The notes under the pieces: model-generated
The model's database searches: none
Told to the model about the DNA's origin: nothing
What the model saw: the letters and a program-made list of their open reading frames with translations, nothing else
Assembly (NCBI GenBank): GCA_041653615.1
Contig: JBAZEZ010000006.1
Span: 17,944-81,943 of the forward strand
Length of the DNA: 64,000 bases
Reading direction: 5' to 3'
Origin: JAHJUB01 sp041653615 [NCBI: Candidatus Ratteibacteria bacterium]
GTDB taxonomy: Bacteria > Ratteibacteria > UBA8468 > MWAK01
Shown: piece by piece, positions 1 to 8,900 of the stretch
Numbering within the stretch: position 1 is the stretch's first letter
How the letters are laid out: the number at the start of each line of letters is the position of its first letter
Position numbers and translations under genes: made by a program

Positions 1-1
1 C

Positions 2-142
2 AAATTTCTCAATGGTGAGACCGTTTTTATCGAAAACCGCCGAAGTTCCGGCGTGCTCGTTTACGGACCCCATAAAATTAAAATCAGTTCCCAAGGCGGA
101 ACAGTATTGTTTTTGGGAATATTCAGCTACGACACCAGGTGA
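2..142 (+). CDS. C-terminal end of an unidentified protein (partial)
   Basis: An open frame enters from the left edge and stops with TGA at 140-142, giving about 46 residues that end in FLGIFSYDTR. Composition (alternating hydrophobic and polar residues, VLVYGPHKIKI) suggests a beta-rich C-terminal domain, but I do not recognise the family. The frame agrees with a gene upstream of lipA on the same strand, 84 bp before the lipA start. A chance open frame of this length cannot be excluded. Confidence 0.4.
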   Translation, partial: KFLNGETVFIENRRSSGVLVYGPHKIKISSQGGTVLFLGIFSYDTR

Positions 143-226
143 TACGGTCTGTGCTAGAAACCGCGTGAATTTTTACACAACGAAGCGGGTCCGGGTTTTT
201 AAATTTCACGCCACCAACCAAACTGT

Positions 227-1084
227 ATGGACAAACCAGCCTGGCTGAAAAAGCGGCTTTTGACAAGCGCGGAGACTAAAGAAACCGAGTCGGTGATTGC
301 CGGTTTTGGTTTGCACACCGTCTGCTCTTCGGCTCTTTGCCCGAATCGCTCCGAGTGTTTTAACCGCAAGGTTGCCACGTTCCTCATTCTGGGGAACGTC
401 TGCACCCGGCGATGCGCTTTTTGCGGTGTTGCCGGCGGCACACCCTCGGCGGTGGACGAAAGCGAACCGGAGCGGATAGCGCAAGCAATAGCCCGGCTGG
501 GATTGGAGTACGCGGTCATCACCTCGGTGACGCGTGACGATTTGCCGGACAAGGGCGCGGCTGTTTTTGCCGCAACGCTGGCCGCGATCCGCCGAAAAAT
601 GCCGCGCGCCCGGGCGGAGATTCTGACCCCGGATTTTGGCGGCCGGCGGGAATTACTGAAGGTGGTTTTGGCGGAGGGGCCGCTGGTTTTTAATCACAAC
701 CTGGAAACCGTTCCCCGGCTCTACCCGACGGTGCGGCCACAGGCTTTTTACCAGACCAGCCTTGGCTTGCTTCGGGCGGCCAAAGAAGAGGGGGCGGCGT
801 TTACCAAGAGCGGTCTGATGCTCGGGCTGGGCGAGGAAAAAGAAGAAGTCCTGGAGGTGCTCTCCGGTCTCCGAAGCGTTGGTTGTGACATATTAACGCT
901 GGGCCAGTACCTGAGGCCGGGCGAAAGAAACCTGCCGGTGGCGCGCTACGTAACGCCGGAAGAATTTGAAGATTACAAAGACGTTGCCGAACGGATGGGT
1001 TTCAAGGCCTGCGCCAGCGGTCCTTTTGTCCGCAGTTCCTATTATGCCGCGGGCCTGTTTAAACAAACGGGCGCTTTACGCTAA
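227..1084 (+). CDS. lipA: Lipoyl synthase
   Basis: Radical SAM enzyme that inserts two sulfurs into protein-bound octanoyl groups to make lipoyl cofactors. All diagnostic residues are present in 285 residues: the auxiliary-cluster motif CX4CX5C (C33, C38, C44), the radical SAM motif CX3CX2C (C59, C63, C66) and the C-terminal RSSY (269-272) whose serine ligates the auxiliary cluster. The length is normal for the family. No Shine-Dalgarno is visible before the ATG. A lipoyl-domain protein, a likely substrate, is encoded 158 bp downstream on the same strand. No lipB, lipM or lipL is seen in the window, so octanoyl transfer must be encoded elsewhere. Confidence 0.95.
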   Translation: MDKPAWLKKRLLTSAETKETESVIAGFGLHTVCSSALCPNRSECFNRKVATFLILGNVCTRRCAFCGVAGGTPSAVDESEPERIAQAIARLGLEYAVITSVTRDDLPDKGAAVFAATLAAIRRKMPRARAEILTPDFGGRRELLKVVLAEGPLVFNHNLETVPRLYPTVRPQAFYQTSLGLLRAAKEEGAAFTKSGLMLGLGEEKEEVLEVLSGLRSVGCDILTLGQYLRPGERNLPVARYVTPEEFEDYKDVAERMGFKACASGPFVRSSYYAAGLFKQTGALR

Positions 1085-1130
1085 AAGCCGTCATCGGCTA
1101 TAATAACACACAAGAATTAATCTTTTTAAT

Positions 1131-1213
1131 GTAGGGGCGCTGTTTATGGCGCCCGCGGGTTCGACCCGCCTTCGCTAAAGCTACGGCGAGACACAGCAAA
1201 GGTAAACCCCTAC
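1131..1213. repeat. Palindromic intergenic repeat (GTAGGGGC...CCCCTAC)
   Basis: The segment between lipA and the lipoyl-domain gene begins GTAGGGGC and ends with the inverse CCCCTAC. Its middle, CCTTCGCTAAAGCTACGGCG, is close to stretches near 18185 and 26350. It looks like an interspersed palindromic unit, not coding sequence. Confidence 0.5.
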
Positions 1214-1242
1214 AAATAACAGAGTTTTAACGAGGAGCAAAC

Positions 1243-1470
1243 ATGGAAGTTAAACTGCCGGAGATGGGCGAAGGGATTGAAGAAGCCAGCATTTCTTTTT
1301 GGTATAAGAAGGTCGGCGACGCTGTACAGGAAGGCGAAGACCTGGTGGAACTGACTACGGAAAAGACCAGTTTTAACCTGCCGGCGCCGGCTTCCGGAAC
1401 AGTGAAACAGATTAGCGTCAGCGAGGGAGACAAGGTAAAGGTCGGCCAGGTGCTGGCCGTTGTTGAGTAA
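1243..1470 (+). CDS. Stand-alone lipoyl/biotinyl attachment domain protein
   Basis: A 75-residue protein that is entirely one lipoyl domain, as found at the N-terminus of E2 subunits of 2-oxoacid dehydrogenases. The likely modified lysine is K41 in the turn TTEKTSF, and the GEGIEE and ASGTVKQI strands of the beta-barrel are clear. A good Shine-Dalgarno (GAGGAG) precedes the ATG by 6 bases. No E2 catalytic or E3-binding domain follows before the stop, and no E1 or E3 gene is near. It could act as a free swinging carrier, or as a test substrate for a lipoylation system. Adjacent lipA supports lipoyl rather than biotin attachment. Confidence 0.85.
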   Translation: MEVKLPEMGEGIEEASISFWYKKVGDAVQEGEDLVELTTEKTSFNLPAPASGTVKQISVSEGDKVKVGQVLAVVE

Positions 1471-1484
1471 AACCGGAATTTTTC

Positions 1485-1639
1485 GGACGCAGATATACGC
1501 AGAAAACACAGGATAATGCTATAAAATAATTATTTTGTAGTCGCCAACCTCGGTTGGCTCTTTTAAAACGCCGAGCAAGCTCGGCAACTACATTAATTTT
1601 TAAATCTGTATCTGCGCTTATCTTCAGTAATCTGCGTCC
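1485..1639. repeat. GGACGCAGA...TCTGCGTCC palindromic element, copy 1
   Basis: It starts GGACGCAGATATACGCAGAA, contains GGATAATGCTATAAA, and ends with the inverse TCTGCGTCC. Four more copies lie at 4756-4900, 18932-19033, 35158-35270 and 55368-55481, all between genes. This copy is longer because another palindrome (1537-1591) is inserted in it. Confidence 0.85.
1537..1591. repeat. Second palindrome nested inside the 1485-1639 repeat
   Basis: GTAGTCGCCAACCTCGGTTG opens this unit, and CGGCAACTAC closes it in inverse orientation. It interrupts the AT-rich middle of the surrounding element, so it was probably inserted later. Confidence 0.6.
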
Positions 1640-1670
1640 AATTAGTTTAACGCGGTGGCCAACTTATCAA

Positions 1671-2843
1671 ATGATTAACTGTAAATCAGAGCGAATTGCC
1701 AACCTTCCGCCGTATATTTTTGAGCGGATAAGTCGGCTTAACATTCAGGCGCGGGCCGAAGGACGCGACGTGATAGATTTGGGCATGGGTAATCCGGATC
1801 TACCGGCGCCGGCCCACATTATCGCGGAACTGAAAAGGGCGGTTGATGAGCCCGGGGCGCACCGCTATTCCGCGTCAAAAGGAATCGGTCTTTTACGCCA
1901 GGCGATCGTCGGGCGCTACGCAAAGCGTTTCGGTGTTTCTCTCGACCCGGGCAAGGAAGCGGTGGCGGTTATCGGCAGCAAGGAAGGCTTGTGCCACTTT
2001 GCCTTGGCCGCTTTTAATGCCGGGGAGTCTATTTTGGTGCCCAACCCCAGTTATCCGGCCCACTATTTCCCGTTCCATATCATCGGAGTTAGAACACAGG
2101 ACATGCCGTTGTTGGCGGAGAACAACTTTTTGCCGGACCTGGCTAAAATTAACCTGAACGTTGAACCCAGGCCCAAGGCGATGCTTCTTTCTTTTCCCCA
2201 CAACCCCACCACCGCATGCGCAAGCTTGGATTTTATGAAAGAGGCGGTTGCTTTTTGCCGCCGCAACAACCTTTTCCTTATCCACGACCTGGCTTACGGA
2301 GAACTGGTTTTTGACGGAGGGACCGCGCCCAGCGTCCTGCAGGTGCCGGGGGCAAAAGAGATGGCGATTGAGTTTTATTCCTTATCCAAAACTTACAACA
2401 TGGCCGGTTGGCGGGTTGGTTTTGCGGTGGGCAACGAAGAACTGGTCGGCGCGTTGGTGAAATTGAAAAGTTACTATGATTACGGTGTTTTCGCGCCGAT
2501 ACAGATGGCGGCTGTTGCCGCCCTGAACGGCCCGCAGGAATGCGTGGTTCAGACGCGGCAGACCTATCAGTATCGCCGTGACGTGCTGGTTGGTTGTTTG
2601 GAAAAAGCCGGTTGGGAGGTGCCGCTTTCGCCGGCCACGATGTATCTTTGGGCGCCTCTGCCGGAGAAGATGCGAGCGATGGGGTCATTGGCGTTTGCCA
2701 CCCTCTTGTTGGAAAAGGCGGATGTGGCTGTTTCGCCGGGAATCGCCTTCGGTCCATACGGCGAAGGTTTTGTGCGAATCGCCCTGGTGGAGGACGAAGA
2801 GCGTCTGCGCCGGGCGGCGCAAAATATCGCAAAGATATTATAA
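1671..2843 (+). CDS. alaC: AlaC-type alanine/glutamate aminotransferase
   Basis: PLP-dependent class I aminotransferase of 390 residues, closely resembling E. coli AlaC from the N-terminus (RIxxLPPYIF) through GMGNPDLPAPAHI and SLSKTYNMAGWRVGF. The PLP lysine is K240. AlaC transfers the amino group between glutamate and pyruvate to make alanine. The ATG at 1671 is chosen because all sequence before it in this frame comes from the repeat ending at 1639. The next aminotransferase gene begins one base after the stop, so the two are probably co-transcribed. A DapL-like substrate range is a lesser alternative. Confidence 0.85.
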   Translation: MINCKSERIANLPPYIFERISRLNIQARAEGRDVIDLGMGNPDLPAPAHIIAELKRAVDEPGAHRYSASKGIGLLRQAIVGRYAKRFGVSLDPGKEAVAVIGSKEGLCHFALAAFNAGESILVPNPSYPAHYFPFHIIGVRTQDMPLLAENNFLPDLAKINLNVEPRPKAMLLSFPHNPTTACASLDFMKEAVAFCRRNNLFLIHDLAYGELVFDGGTAPSVLQVPGAKEMAIEFYSLSKTYNMAGWRVGFAVGNEELVGALVKLKSYYDYGVFAPIQMAAVAALNGPQECVVQTRQTYQYRRDVLVGCLEKAGWEVPLSPATMYLWAPLPEKMRAMGSLAFATLLLEKADVAVSPGIAFGPYGEGFVRIALVEDEERLRRAAQNIAKIL

Positions 2844-2844
2844 G

Positions 2845-3999
2845 ATGGTGAAGATATCCCAAAAATTAAACAACCTCGCTCCTTCCGCGACGCTGGCGGT
2901 CGGTCGGAAAGCAAACGAACTTCAAGCCAGAGGCGTTAAAATCCTCAACCTTTCGGTGGGCGAACCGGATTTTCCGGCGCCAACCGAAGCGAAAGAAGCG
3001 GTTGTCGCGGCGGTCAGGGACAATCTTAGCCGGTATACGGACAGCCGGGGAATCCTGACGTTGCGGGAAGCTATTTGCCGGAGGGTCGGGGAAGACACCG
3101 GGCTTGTTTATGGAGTCAACCAGGTTGTTGTTTCCTGCGGTTCCAAGCACACCCTATATAACCTCTTTCAAGCTTTATTAGACTCGGGTGACGAGGTGCT
3201 TGTCCCGGTGCCTTATTGGACCAGTTATCCGGAGATGGTAAAGCTGGCCGACGGCGTTCCGGTTTTTGTACCGGCCGGAACAGACCTGAAGGTAAAACCT
3301 GAAAACCTGGAGCGGGTTTTTACAAACAAAACCAAAGGCCTGATTATTAACAGCCCCAACAACCCTTCCGGCGTGGTTTACACGAAAAAAGAACTGGAGA
3401 ATATTTCGCGTTGGGCGCGGGAGAAGGATATTTTAATTATATCAGACGACGCCTACCAGTATTTTCTTTATGACAACCAGCTTTTTTACAGCATAGCCGG
3501 TTTCTCCGGGATGGCGGAGCGGACGATAATAGTCGGCGCCGCGTCTAAGACTTATGCCATGACCGGTTGGCGCATCGGCTGGTTTTTAGGACCCCAGGAA
3601 TTGGCCGACGCCTGCGCGAAACTCCAGGACCAGTCAACTTCAAACCCTTGTTCTTTGAGCCAGGCGGCGGCTGTCGCCGTGCTTTCCGGGAATCAGCAAA
3701 GCGCGCGGGAAATGTGCCGGGTCTTTCAGAAGCGCCGCGACCTTCTCTTAAAAATTATTTCCCCGGTTCCGGGAATTTCCCATCCTTATCCAGCCGGCGC
3801 TTTCTACCTTTTCTTCACCCATCCGTCCATCAAGGATTCAGTCGAGTTTGCTTCCCGCTTACTGGAGGATGCGCAGGTTGCGCTGGTGCCGGGCAAGGCC
3901 TTCGGCATGGAGGGATACCTGCGGCTTTCCTACGCGGTTTCGGAAGAGGTTCTTACGGAAGCAGCTAACCGGTTGGCTGCGTATCTCGGCAAGCCATGA
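2845..3999 (+). CDS. Class I aspartate aminotransferase
   Basis: PLP enzyme of 384 residues of the aspartate/prephenate aminotransferase branch (subgroup I-gamma as in Thermus). Visible family features are SVGEPDFPAP near residue 37, SPNNPSG at 170 and the PLP lysine K235 in SKTYAMTGWRIGW. It interconverts aspartate and oxaloacetate with glutamate and may also act on aromatic precursors. The ATG at 2845 follows the alaC stop by one base. A longer upstream frame overlaps alaC and is not needed. The gene overlaps the next one by four bases (ATGA), indicating a three-gene operon. Confidence 0.88.
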   Translation: MVKISQKLNNLAPSATLAVGRKANELQARGVKILNLSVGEPDFPAPTEAKEAVVAAVRDNLSRYTDSRGILTLREAICRRVGEDTGLVYGVNQVVVSCGSKHTLYNLFQALLDSGDEVLVPVPYWTSYPEMVKLADGVPVFVPAGTDLKVKPENLERVFTNKTKGLIINSPNNPSGVVYTKKELENISRWAREKDILIISDDAYQYFLYDNQLFYSIAGFSGMAERTIIVGAASKTYAMTGWRIGWFLGPQELADACAKLQDQSTSNPCSLSQAAAVAVLSGNQQSAREMCRVFQKRRDLLLKIISPVPGISHPYPAGAFYLFFTHPSIKDSVEFASRLLEDAQVALVPGKAFGMEGYLRLSYAVSEEVLTEAANRLAAYLGKP

Positions 4000-4739
4000 A
4001 TCGGGCACGTTGTTTTGTGTTTCTCTTTTTTCTTTCTACCCTCCTCGTTTTTTCTCGAATTGTTTCCGCCCAAAACGCCGGTTCGCTTCAGTATCAGTTT
4101 CAACCCAACCAGTTGTTTTGTTATCGGCTGGATTTGCGGCACGAAGTTAAAATGTCCGGCGGTGCCGGCCAGGACCTGCCGGTTGTAACAAAGATTACTT
4201 TTCAAGCGGCGGTCCGGACGGTTGAGGTTGATTCTGTCGGTATTGCCACGCTTGAGGCGCGGGTCGAGGGGTTCAGTACCGCGACCACAATTGGTTCTAA
4301 AGAAACTGTTTCTCCGGTTTCGGCCGCCGACCAGACCGTGCAGTTCCGAGTAGGGTCTTCCGGTCTTCTGCCCGGGCAGGAGGCATTAGGCGGTTCATCC
4401 GGTTTACCGTGGGACCTTTTTTTGTCCCAGGTCTTTCCGGACCTTACCCGATGCCAATATCTCGGTCCGGCGATTTTTAACGGCAAGCCATGCGCCCAAA
4501 TAGAGTTTGCCGTTGTTGCGCCGTCCTCGGCGCGGTCAGAAAAGAGCGGTGCGGCGCAGACCAAGGGCTATAATCAGGGAAAAGGAAAGGGTTTGTTTGC
4601 GGACGGGCACCTGGTTTCCGGCGAGACGCAAGGCAGCGTAGATGTAGGGTATAATGTTTTTTCGCCGGACCGGAGCAGCGCTCCAACTAAGGTTGCCGCG
4701 AAAGGCACATTCTCCAGCCGTCTCTCCCTGCTCCCATAA
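3996..4739 (+). CDS. Secreted protein of unknown function
   Basis: 247 residues beginning with a clear signal peptide (MNRARCFVFLFFLSTLLVFS, cleavage likely after VSAQ or nearby). The mature part has alternating beta-strand-like segments, for example QYQFQPNQLFCYRLDLRHEV and VTKITFQAAVRTVEV, and no motif I recognise. The start overlaps the aminotransferase stop as ATGA, so translation is probably coupled. The context gives no functional clue. It is likely periplasmic or surface exposed. Confidence 0.75.
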   Translation: MNRARCFVFLFFLSTLLVFSRIVSAQNAGSLQYQFQPNQLFCYRLDLRHEVKMSGGAGQDLPVVTKITFQAAVRTVEVDSVGIATLEARVEGFSTATTIGSKETVSPVSAADQTVQFRVGSSGLLPGQEALGGSSGLPWDLFLSQVFPDLTRCQYLGPAIFNGKPCAQIEFAVVAPSSARSEKSGAAQTKGYNQGKGKGLFADGHLVSGETQGSVDVGYNVFSPDRSSAPTKVAAKGTFSSRLSLLP

Positions 4740-4755
4740 TTTAATTAAAGACTTG

Positions 4756-4900
4756 GGACGCAGATATACGCAGAAACAACAGGATAATGCTAAATGATAA
4801 TTTTTTAGAGTATTTCAAAAAATCCCCCGAAGCACTTTTTAGTAATTCTCTAAAACAATCTTTAATATGTGTCTGCGAAAATCTGCGGTAATCCGCGTTC
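4756..4900. repeat. GGACGCAGA palindromic element, copy 2
   Basis: It begins GGACGCAGATATACGCAGAA with GGATAATGCTAAA following, and ends ATCTGCGGTAATCCGCGTTC. It fills nearly the whole gap between the secreted protein and the ABC permease gene. Its right end is slightly decayed compared with TCTGCGTCC in other copies. Confidence 0.8.
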
Positions 4901-4912
4901 AAAAAATTTAAA

Positions 4913-5875
4913 ATGTGGCGATACATAGGCAAAAGACTTCTGCATCTCATCCCGCTCTTAATTGGGATGACCTTCCTCTCTTTTCTGGTGATGCAGCTGG
5001 CGCCCGGCGATTACTTCACCAAGCTTTCCCTTGACCCGCAGATTTCACCGGAAACCCTGCAGTTGATGCGGCAGCAGTTTGGTCTGGGCGCGAACCCGGT
5101 AATCCAATACCTCAAATGGCTGCGAAACCTCTTTACCCTTAACCTGGGTGTCTCCTTCGTCTACCACATACCGGTTGCCGCCCTGATTCGGGAGCGGCTG
5201 ATTAACACCCTGTTCCTTTCTTTGGTTACGCTCTTCCTTACCTGGCTGGTCAGCGTGCCGCTGGGCGTGCTGGCCGCGATCAAGGCACATACACCGGTTG
5301 ACAAAACGCTTTCGGTTTTCGCCTTCGTCAGCATTTCGCTTCCTTCTTTTTTTCTGGCCCTTGTTTTGCTGGTTTTCGCGGCCCGTACCGGGTTTTTTCC
5401 GCTGGGCGGCAGCCAGGGTGTTTTTGCCGGGGAATTGTCGGCGCCGTTTCGTTTTGCGGACCGGCTCTGGCACATAAGCCTTCCGGCCCTGGTTTTAACC
5501 ATCGTGGGGTTCGGCGGTCTCTTCCGGGTGACCCGGGCAAACTTTTTGGAGAGCCTTTCCGCGCCCTTCGTAACCGCCCTGCGCGGTAAGGGACTTGCGG
5601 AGAGGCGGGTCTTCCGCCACGTTTTGCGCAACAGCCTCAACCCCTTAATTACGCTTTTAGGTTACGAACTGTCCGGCCTTCTTTCCGGGGTGGCGTTGGT
5701 GGAGATTATTCTTTCCTGGCCGGGTCTGGGGCAGTTGATGCTGGCCGCGGTGATGAGCCAGGACCTCTACGTGATAATGGCTTCACTCTTTTTCGGCGGG
5801 CTGCTGTTGGTGGTGGGCAACCTTTTGGCTGATATTCTCTTGGCGGTTAACGACCCCCGCATCCGGTTGGGATAG
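4913..5875 (+). CDS. Peptide ABC transporter permease, DppB/OppB family
   Basis: Inner-membrane permease of 320 residues with about six hydrophobic helices. It starts with the typical MWRYIGKRLLHLIPLLIGMT and MQLAPGD, and carries the EAA loop (RNSLNPLITLLGYELSGLLSG) that contacts the ATPase. The end, DPRIRLG, is canonical. It would form the channel of a dipeptide/oligopeptide importer with a DppC-type partner and ATPases. No partner gene adjoins it: a terminator follows, and the only related ATPase in the window is 50 kb away at 56133-56837. The upstream gap is a repeat element. Confidence 0.9.
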   Translation: MWRYIGKRLLHLIPLLIGMTFLSFLVMQLAPGDYFTKLSLDPQISPETLQLMRQQFGLGANPVIQYLKWLRNLFTLNLGVSFVYHIPVAALIRERLINTLFLSLVTLFLTWLVSVPLGVLAAIKAHTPVDKTLSVFAFVSISLPSFFLALVLLVFAARTGFFPLGGSQGVFAGELSAPFRFADRLWHISLPALVLTIVGFGGLFRVTRANFLESLSAPFVTALRGKGLAERRVFRHVLRNSLNPLITLLGYELSGLLSGVALVEIILSWPGLGQLMLAAVMSQDLYVIMASLFFGGLLLVVGNLLADILLAVNDPRIRLG

Positions 5876-5898
5876 TTTTCGGGAATCCAACAACGCAA

Positions 5899-5936
5899 CG
5901 CGGCCACTATCGAATAATAGTGGCCGCGTCTGTTTT
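5899..5936. terminator. Bidirectional intrinsic terminator
   Basis: A perfect 12-bp stem (5899-5910 with 5917-5928) with a 6-base loop is followed on the plus strand by TCTGTTTT. It lies between the converging permease and beta-helix protein genes and can end transcripts from the permease side. The opposite side lacks a strong T-run. Confidence 0.8.
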
Positions 5937-5954
5937 ACGCTTGCCTGTTCTACC

Positions 5955-8900
5955 CTATTGTTTCCCCTGCTCCAGGGCGGATATCTCCTCTCCCGACAGC
6001 ACCCGATTGTAGCTTCTAATCTCGTCCAGTTTGCCGGGCCAATAGTTGGGGTTGGTCTGATAGTTGTTGCGGCCGGCGTAGATGGAACCGACTACGCTGG
6101 AATCGGTGGCATTGCTTGAGGTGTTTACCTGGCCGTCAATGTACAGGTATTTGTTGCTGCCGTTCTTAACGTAGGTGACGTGGTGCCAGGCGCCGGCGGC
6201 CGGCAGCGTGCTGGTGGAGACAATCAGCGCTTTGTTGCTGTTCTTCCATACTCCGAACTTCACCCCGCCGCTGTTGATGAAGCCGATGCCTATTCCCTCC
6301 GAAGCGTCGCCGGCGTCACGGGTTATTGTCAGTGCCGTGTTTCTTGCTCCGGCCGCAGGGCTTGGATTGGAGGAGACATAATACCAGAAACTTTCCGTCT
6401 GGTCGTCCTGGGGCTTCGGGAGGTTGACCGCGGAGGTTTTCATGACGTACTGGCTGGTGCCGTTCAAGGAAAGACCGTAGTTTACCTTGCAGGCAAGGTG
6501 GGTCGGGCTGTTTTGGATTGACCCGTTATAGCCGCTGCCCGAGGTATCCGTGGCGGTGGAGCCGGAGAGTTCATCCAGCTTCCAGTAGAGTTTCAGGGCA
6601 GAGTCGGTTACCGTGCAGTAGATTTGGTTGGAGAGGTTTACCTGGTTCTGGTCGTCGTATGCCTTGGCGGTGAGGTGAATCCCGCCGGAGCCGCTGGCCG
6701 CCACGTTGGCCCAGGAGTAAGTCCACCCCCCGGAACTGCTTGTGTCCGTGCCGAGAAGAATATCGTTGTTGTAGAACTCCACCTTGCTGATTGTTCCATT
6801 CACATCCGAGGCAGTCGCCGTGATGTTGATGGTGGCCGGAGCGCTGAAGGACGCGCCCTGGCTCGGAACGGTGATGGCAACTGTCGGGGGGGTGATTTCC
6901 GCCCCGGAGAGCTTGCTCTTGTGTATCCGCAGTTCGTCAATCTTGCCCTTGAAGGAAAGATCCGGGCTTCCTGCCCAACCCGAGTTGTATGGATACAGCG
7001 AACCGATACATAGCGGTACGTTCGAGTCGCCGTTGGGCGGCGTCCAGTTGGTCACGGTATGCTGCTCCGAGAATAGCTGGGTGCCGTTGAGGTAACCGGT
7101 GACGGTCCGGTTGACATCTACGGTCATGGCCACGGTCGACCACTGGCCGGAGGGCAGCGCAGTGTTGGTATACTTAACCCAATAGGTGGCCCCGCCAATC
7201 CAGAAGGTCAGATTCCCGTTACCTTCTATCCTGATAAAGTAATTGATGTCTCCGTTGCCGTTCCAATACTTGGATACGATGTAGCCGCCGTCGGTTTCGC
7301 CGGCATCCCGGTAGATCCGGGCCAGCACGGTCATCTGTCCGCCGATGTAAGCCATCTCGTTTATGTCCGCCACGTGCACGCGGTCATTCTGGCCTTCGAA
7401 CGAAAGATAACCGGTCCCCCAGCAGGAGCCGGTATCCATATCCATGAGGGTGCCGCTGCCGGCCGGGAAAGCGGAATTGACTGCCTGCGAGCCGCTTCCG
7501 TCGTCGAAATACCAATCTCCGACCCAGTCCATCAGCGACACGGCAGCATTGTCTATCCAACTGAAACGAGATGTGGTTCCCAATTCCGCCGAAAAACAGC
7601 CCAGGTAATTACCGGAATCGGGGTCATAGATATACTCGCCGTCCACGGGGTCATAGACATAGAAAGGAACTTGCGCGCCGCTCATGCCTTGGTTGCTTAT
7701 GACGGTATTTACAAGCGCGCGGTTGGTATAGCCGCCCGGGACCCCCCCGTTGGCAAACCACACGATTGTCTGCGGGATGGGGGCGGTGTTTTCAATTGTA
7801 ATCTGCTGAACCCAGAGGGAAGCGGGTCCGTAGACGGCGGCAATGTGAGTTATTAAATTTTGAGCGTCAATTGAGCCCACATAGGCATATTTATCGTAAC
7901 CGCCTCCGGCTGTACGTGTATCCGTGTAGTAGATAACGCCCCAACCCCTGGTATTGAGAGAAACTATTTTGTCGATAATGACGTTGGAATTTAATATCTG
8001 TACGTCAGCCAGATCTCCCCCATAGGAATTTCCCAACCCATTATTCATGCCCGTATATGACTTTATGTAAAGACCATTATTGGCGTAAAAGTATAGTCCG
8101 TTCCAATTGCTTTGTTCCGCGATAATCGTATCCACCATGACATTTTCGTTGTCATCATACGAGCCGCCCCCCAGGTCGGTGCCCTGGAACTTAAGGCCGT
8201 TTATCAAGTAGGTGTCTATGGCGTGTATTGTTTTAAAATAGACGTTTCGGGAACCGCTCTGCAGCTTGAGCGGCCAGGCGCAATGTGTATAATTAATCTC
8301 CCCGTCAAATATGGAATAGGTTGTGCCGGAGTTGTTTGTGTCTATGCAAATGGCGTTCGGCGGGCAACCCCAGGGTGTTGGAGTATTACCCGGGAACATA
8401 CGGGTGTTGTTAATGGTGAGATTCTTTACGAAATAACTATCGCCGTTTAGGCTAATCCCCGCGCCGTAACTGGTGTCGGTAACAGTATTTTCATTGACCG
8501 TGATGTCTTTCAGGAAGATATTGTTTGATTTTGCCGTAGGCGAGTGATAGGTGAAATATAACGCAAAGCCCCAGGAGTTTTTAATCTTCAGGTTGAAGAT
8601 AGACGAATATTCTATATTACCCAGATAGACCGCGGGATCAAATGAGTAGTTTTCTGGGTTTGTCAGTTCCTGGTTTATCGCGTTCTGGTCAATCGTGCCG
8701 TTGTAAATAGCTATGTCGTCGTCCATTGCGTCCGACGCTTTTGTCGAATTTATAAACGTGTCGTTTTGGATAATGGAAGCGTTGGCGGCATTCTTAAGTT
8801 TGAAGGTGGCCCCGTTCAGGTTTATTTTCTGGCCATTATACATAATCAGGGAAGTCCAGTAACTGTAGGGGTATGAGCCGCACTTGGTCCCCTTCCCCAT

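Noticed and set aside
2578-2844. Longer N-terminus for the second aminotransferase
   Set aside because: It would overlap alaC by 266 bp in another frame and gives an arginine/tryptophan-rich non-homologous sequence; homology begins at 2845.
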